NCBI RefSeq assembly: GCF_042159835.1
Contig: NZ_JBBVGT010000002.1
Location: 2,170,001 to 2,234,000 of the forward strand
DNA from: Albibacterium profundi
GTDB taxonomy: Bacteria > Bacteroidota > Bacteroidia > Sphingobacteriales > Sphingobacteriaceae
Direction of reading: 5' to 3'
Length of the DNA stretch: 64,000 nt
Shown here: positions 61,391 to 64,000 of the stretch, piece by piece
How the letters are laid out: each line of letters begins with the position of its first letter
Numbering within the stretch: the first letter of the stretch is position 1
Made by a program: the position numbers and the translations under genes
Notes under the pieces: generated by a model
Databases searched by the model: none
What the model was told of the DNA's origin: nothing
What the model saw: the letters and a program-made list of their open reading frames with translations, nothing else

Positions 61391-61936
61391 TCAGAATTCA
61401 TAGTTTACTTTTGCTTTGAACTTCCCATTTGTTATGCGGGCTTCGTCCCCAGCTTGACTAGGGGCTACAGCGGAGAATGTGCCCTCTACCCAATTGCCTT
61501 TTAAAGAAGTTATGGTTATACTGCCCGTTCCATCGTTCCATAGGTCACTGTCCAAATCTATTTTGGTATCAAAACTGGTCGGGGCGAGTTCGTCATCGGG
61601 ATTCAACGTTACATAGGCCGTAACGCCGTCTTTTACAGCGTCCTTTATCTGTAGGGAGTATGTCCTCTCTTCCAATCCATTCGGAGCTTGTACCGCTAAA
61701 TAGAGATAGTGACCTTTTTTACTGTCTAAAAATCCAATTCCTAATTTTGTCCCCGAGGCGCTGATACCGATTGCCTTATCTCCTTTAAAGTCAAAATCAA
61801 TCCCATTCCCGATCGTAACATGAGCGGTGGCGTAAATTTCTGTTTTGGGTTCTTCTTCTTTCTTTTCCGAGCAGGAAAGCAATGAAAGAGAGATTATTAT
61901 TCCTGCTAGGAATCTGTACCGACTTATTTTTTTCAT
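61391..61936 (-). CDS. Lipoprotein of unknown function
   Basis: From the ATG at 61936 (MKKISRYRF) a lipoprotein signal ends in SLLSC, followed by an acidic linker and a domain of about 150 residues with beta-strand pattern (ATAHVTIGNGIDFDFKGDKA, SITITSLKGNWVEGTFSAVA). The pattern is like DUF6252-type or fibronectin-like surface proteins in Bacteroidota, but I am not sure. The frame is open upstream to 62017; that part does not look like a signal peptide. Confidence 0.7.
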   Translation of the reverse strand: MKKISRYRFLAGIIISLSLLSCSEKKEEEPKTEIYATAHVTIGNGIDFDFKGDKAIGISASGTKLGIGFLDSKKGHYLYLAVQAPNGLEERTYSLQIKDAVKDGVTAYVTLNPDDELAPTSFDTKIDLDSDLWNDGTGSITITSLKGNWVEGTFSAVAPSQAGDEARITNGKFKAKVNYEF

Positions 61937-62226
61937 GGATAATATATTTTTGTCGTATAAAAGGTTGAAAATAATTGTGTGTGGTAAGAAACACGTCAGC
62001 AAACGTAGCGATTGCAATAAGCGTTCGAAACCTCCAATGGGTATTTGGTCGGTATCATTTAGTATTTGGTAAAGCAGGGACGGATAGCCAAATTCTAAGT
62101 CAATGTTGCTGAATACTCATTGGCTGTTTTGTATATACTACGAGGTCCGTACTTCTGTTTTACCTCTAATAGTCATATATTAACGCCGCGTCGGCGAGTG
62201 AGCTTGGAATTGGACGTTGAAATGAT

Positions 62227-62544
62227 ATGATTATGCAACAATTTATCCATTATTTTTTGCACCTTATTTTCCCGGGTATCCTTTCATATTTCCTGTTTAG
62301 GGACAATTGGAAACGATGCTTTGTGATTATGTTGCTTACTATGCTAGTCGATTTAGACCACCTTTTGGCAACACCAATCTTTGACCCCAGCAGATGTAGT
62401 ATAAACTTCCACCCGTTGCATAGTTGGTTTGCTATTGCTTTTTACTTTATTTTGTTGTTTTTCAAACGGACGCGGGTTGTTGCCATTGGCTTGCTCTTGC
62501 ATATGGCTACTGATGGTTTGGATTGTGTTCTTGACGAAATGTAA
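62227..62544 (+). CDS. DUF6122 membrane protein
   Basis: The 105-residue protein has three hydrophobic segments with HYFLHLIFPGILSYFLF, MLVDLDHLLATPIFDPSRCS and NFHPLHSWFAI, the DUF6122 family pattern (related to YdjM-type metal-dependent hydrolases). Histidines and aspartates in these motifs probably bind a metal. Function unknown. ATG at 62227 or 62233. Confidence 0.8.
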   Translation: MIMQQFIHYFLHLIFPGILSYFLFRDNWKRCFVIMLLTMLVDLDHLLATPIFDPSRCSINFHPLHSWFAIAFYFILLFFKRTRVVAIGLLLHMATDGLDCVLDEM

Positions 62545-62834
62545 TTGCAGTTAATTTACAAGATTTCCAGATCAGAGACGATAATTCGGTCACGTTTCGA
62601 AAATATCGGGCTTGTAATGGCTATACGTACCAGGACGGTACCTATTATCCGGATTCTGACCAGATCATTCTGAGACATGAAGGGAAGGAATATGTATATG
62701 AGATGGAATACGTAAACGGAGAGTTATTGTTTAGTAATACCTACACGATAATTTCAAATGACAAGAAAGTCGAAGAAACGAAAGTGCACTATGGCAAAAA
62801 AGGTGAGTCCAAGTATGATTACGATAATTTATAA
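62536..62834 (+). pseudogene. 3' fragment of an unknown gene
   Basis: A frame open from 62535 reads DDNSVTFRKYRACNGYTYQD then GKEYVYEMEYVNGELLF and ends in a stop at 62832-62834. It has coding character but no start codon until 62702, and its upstream end overlaps the DUF6122 gene. It looks like the tail of a small exported protein whose beginning was lost. Confidence 0.4.
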
Positions 62835-63043
62835 TAACAAATAAAAGAATCTGGATTAGTTAATTCAACTAATTAAGATTGTAATACCACTACAAAGGGA
62901 TTTTGAAAAATACTGTGTTAATATATTGACTTGAAGTGCAACTATGTTGTAGGGAAGTGTTTTTCTGTTGATTAAAGGTGTGGTAAATCGCAGATATAAT
63001 ACGATTTTAATGGTAAATATTTCGATTTTAATATCTTTGTTAG

Positions 63044-64000
63044 ATGAAACAATCTATCAACTTAAGAGCATTTCCGAATTTTTTGAAGCATGAGTCTGCA
63101 GGGGGGATTATCCTTTTCTTCTGCGTTATTATTTCCTTGATTATTGCTAATTCTCCTCTGGGAGCGGGCTTCAATAATCTGTTGGAACATCAGATCGGGT
63201 TTAACACTGATTCTATCCATCTGAAATATTCTGTTGCTTTATGGATCAATGATGGCTTGATGGCGATCTTCTTCCTTTTGGTGGGTCTTGAAATTAAACG
63301 TGAGCTTGTGGAAGGAGAGCTGGCCTCGCCCAAAAAGGCTGCATTGCCGATTATATGTGCCATTGGTGGAGCTTTGATACCTGCCGGGATCTACATGCTT
63401 TTAAATAACGGTACGGCGACAGCAAGCGGATGGGGGATACCGATGGCCACGGATATAGCATTTGCGTTAGCTGTTATCACGATGCTTGGAAAAAGTGTCC
63501 CTACTTCGCTGAAGATATTTTTAGCGGCATTAGCCATTGTGGATGACCTGTTGGCAATTTTGGTTATCGCGTTGTTTTACTCTGCAGAACTCAATTTTAT
63601 TTATCTGGCCTATGCTGGCGCAATATTGCTTCTATTGGTTCTGTTTAATCGCTTCGGTGTGAAGAATATAGCCTTTTATCTGATTCCTGGAGTATTTATT
63701 TGGTATTTTGTTCATCACTCAGGTATACACGCGACGATAGCAGGTGTTCTAACAGCATTGACCCTGCCTACTACACCGGATGCGAAGGAATCTCCACTAG
63801 AAAAGCTCGAACACACATTAGTCAAACCTGTCAATTTTCTCATCATTCCTCTTTTTGCATTAGCGAACACCAATATTCATTTTGAAGATGGCATGGTTGA
63901 AGGTCTTTTTTCAAGTCTCGGAATGGGGATCGTACTCGGTTTGCTCGTCGGTAAACCTATTGGAATATTTCTACTGTCATGGCTCTCTGTTAGGTTCAAA
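63044..64000 (+). CDS. nhaA: Na+/H+ antiporter NhaA, N-terminal part
   Basis: The frame from the ATG at 63044 runs through the window edge (319 codons). It shows the NhaA hallmarks LVGLEIKRELVEGEL, PMATDIAFALAVITMLG with the Asp pair region, LAALAIVDDLLAILVIA (the DD of the ion site) and GIHATIAGVLTALT. NhaA exchanges Na+ for H+ to keep pH and salt balance. The start has a TATCTTTG box ending four bases before it, which leaves room for almost no leader. The C-terminus lies outside the window. Confidence 0.9.
   Translation, partial: MKQSINLRAFPNFLKHESAGGIILFFCVIISLIIANSPLGAGFNNLLEHQIGFNTDSIHLKYSVALWINDGLMAIFFLLVGLEIKRELVEGELASPKKAALPIICAIGGALIPAGIYMLLNNGTATASGWGIPMATDIAFALAVITMLGKSVPTSLKIFLAALAIVDDLLAILVIALFYSAELNFIYLAYAGAILLLLVLFNRFGVKNIAFYLIPGVFIWYFVHHSGIHATIAGVLTALTLPTTPDAKESPLEKLEHTLVKPVNFLIIPLFALANTNIHFEDGMVEGLFSSLGMGIVLGLLVGKPIGIFLLSWLSVRFK

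Overview
The window comes from a low-GC member of the Bacteroidota, most likely Sphingobacteriaceae (a Sphingobacterium- or Pedobacter-like organism). The reasons are the Bacteroidetes-type conjugation genes (traE to traN, rteC), Bacteroidetes promoter motifs (TTTG, 19 bases, TAnnTTTG) and many proteins typical of the group (DUF4138, DUF3945, RteC, GDCCVxC protein, DUF6122). No rRNA, tRNA or CRISPR array was seen.

Positions 1-16500 are the transfer and regulation part of an integrative conjugative element. It holds the end of the coupling protein, a GNAT enzyme, a membrane LuxR regulator, rteC, then a tra operon (4329-14496) with VirB2/3/4/6/8/9/10-like parts. traK carries a frameshift and traN is short at its N-terminus. 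Two abortive-infection genes (Abi_2 at 3205, AbiC-like at 15209) lie on the opposite strand, and a RadC-like gene follows.

Positions 17100-28000 hold a DNA phosphorothioation-type defence locus: sspB, sspC, sspD, a GIY-YIG nuclease and a DndB-like DGQHR protein in one overlapping plus-strand operon, convergent with sspA (cysteine desulfurase) and a GHKL ATPase on the minus strand. It mixes Ssp and Dnd features and has a candidate effector set I do not recognise.

Positions 28509-45430 are an integron-like cassette array. A divergent, XerC/D-like tyrosine recombinase without the IntI-specific insertion is followed by 13 gene cassettes, all read on the plus strand and separated by attC-like sites. 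In all 12 cassettes with an intact attC, the left core site is the reverse complement of that cassette's own first bases, as expected if the cassettes circularise at G/TT. Six identical 129-bp cassettes without a normal gene, GC-rich and folded, are interspersed. Cassette cargo includes a mercury transport operon (merTP broken by an in-frame TAA), a HAD hydrolase, a DUF262-DUF1524 restriction-like protein related to SspE/GmrSD, two Crp-family regulators, acetyltransferases, a methyltransferase, peptide deformylase, a membrane MutS-like ATPase and a repeat protein. An IS3-family element (45431-46648) cuts the last cassette. A decayed second cluster with a rifampin ADP-ribosyltransferase (arr) lies at 53160-54425.

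Positions 46700-64000 look mostly like ordinary chromosome: redox and stress genes, a Ca2+-ATPase-like pump, a sulfur cluster (54507-58647), an AraC regulator with an SDR enzyme, a DUF1080 protein and the start of nhaA. The sulfur cluster encodes a Crp/Fnr regulator, YeeE/YedE transporters, a TauE exporter and a CstB-like persulfide dioxygenase/rhodanese. Each of its four transcription units has a GTAAC-N4-GTTAC-like site whose centre lies exactly 36.5 bases before the end of a TTTG -7 element, so the whole cluster appears to be one regulon.
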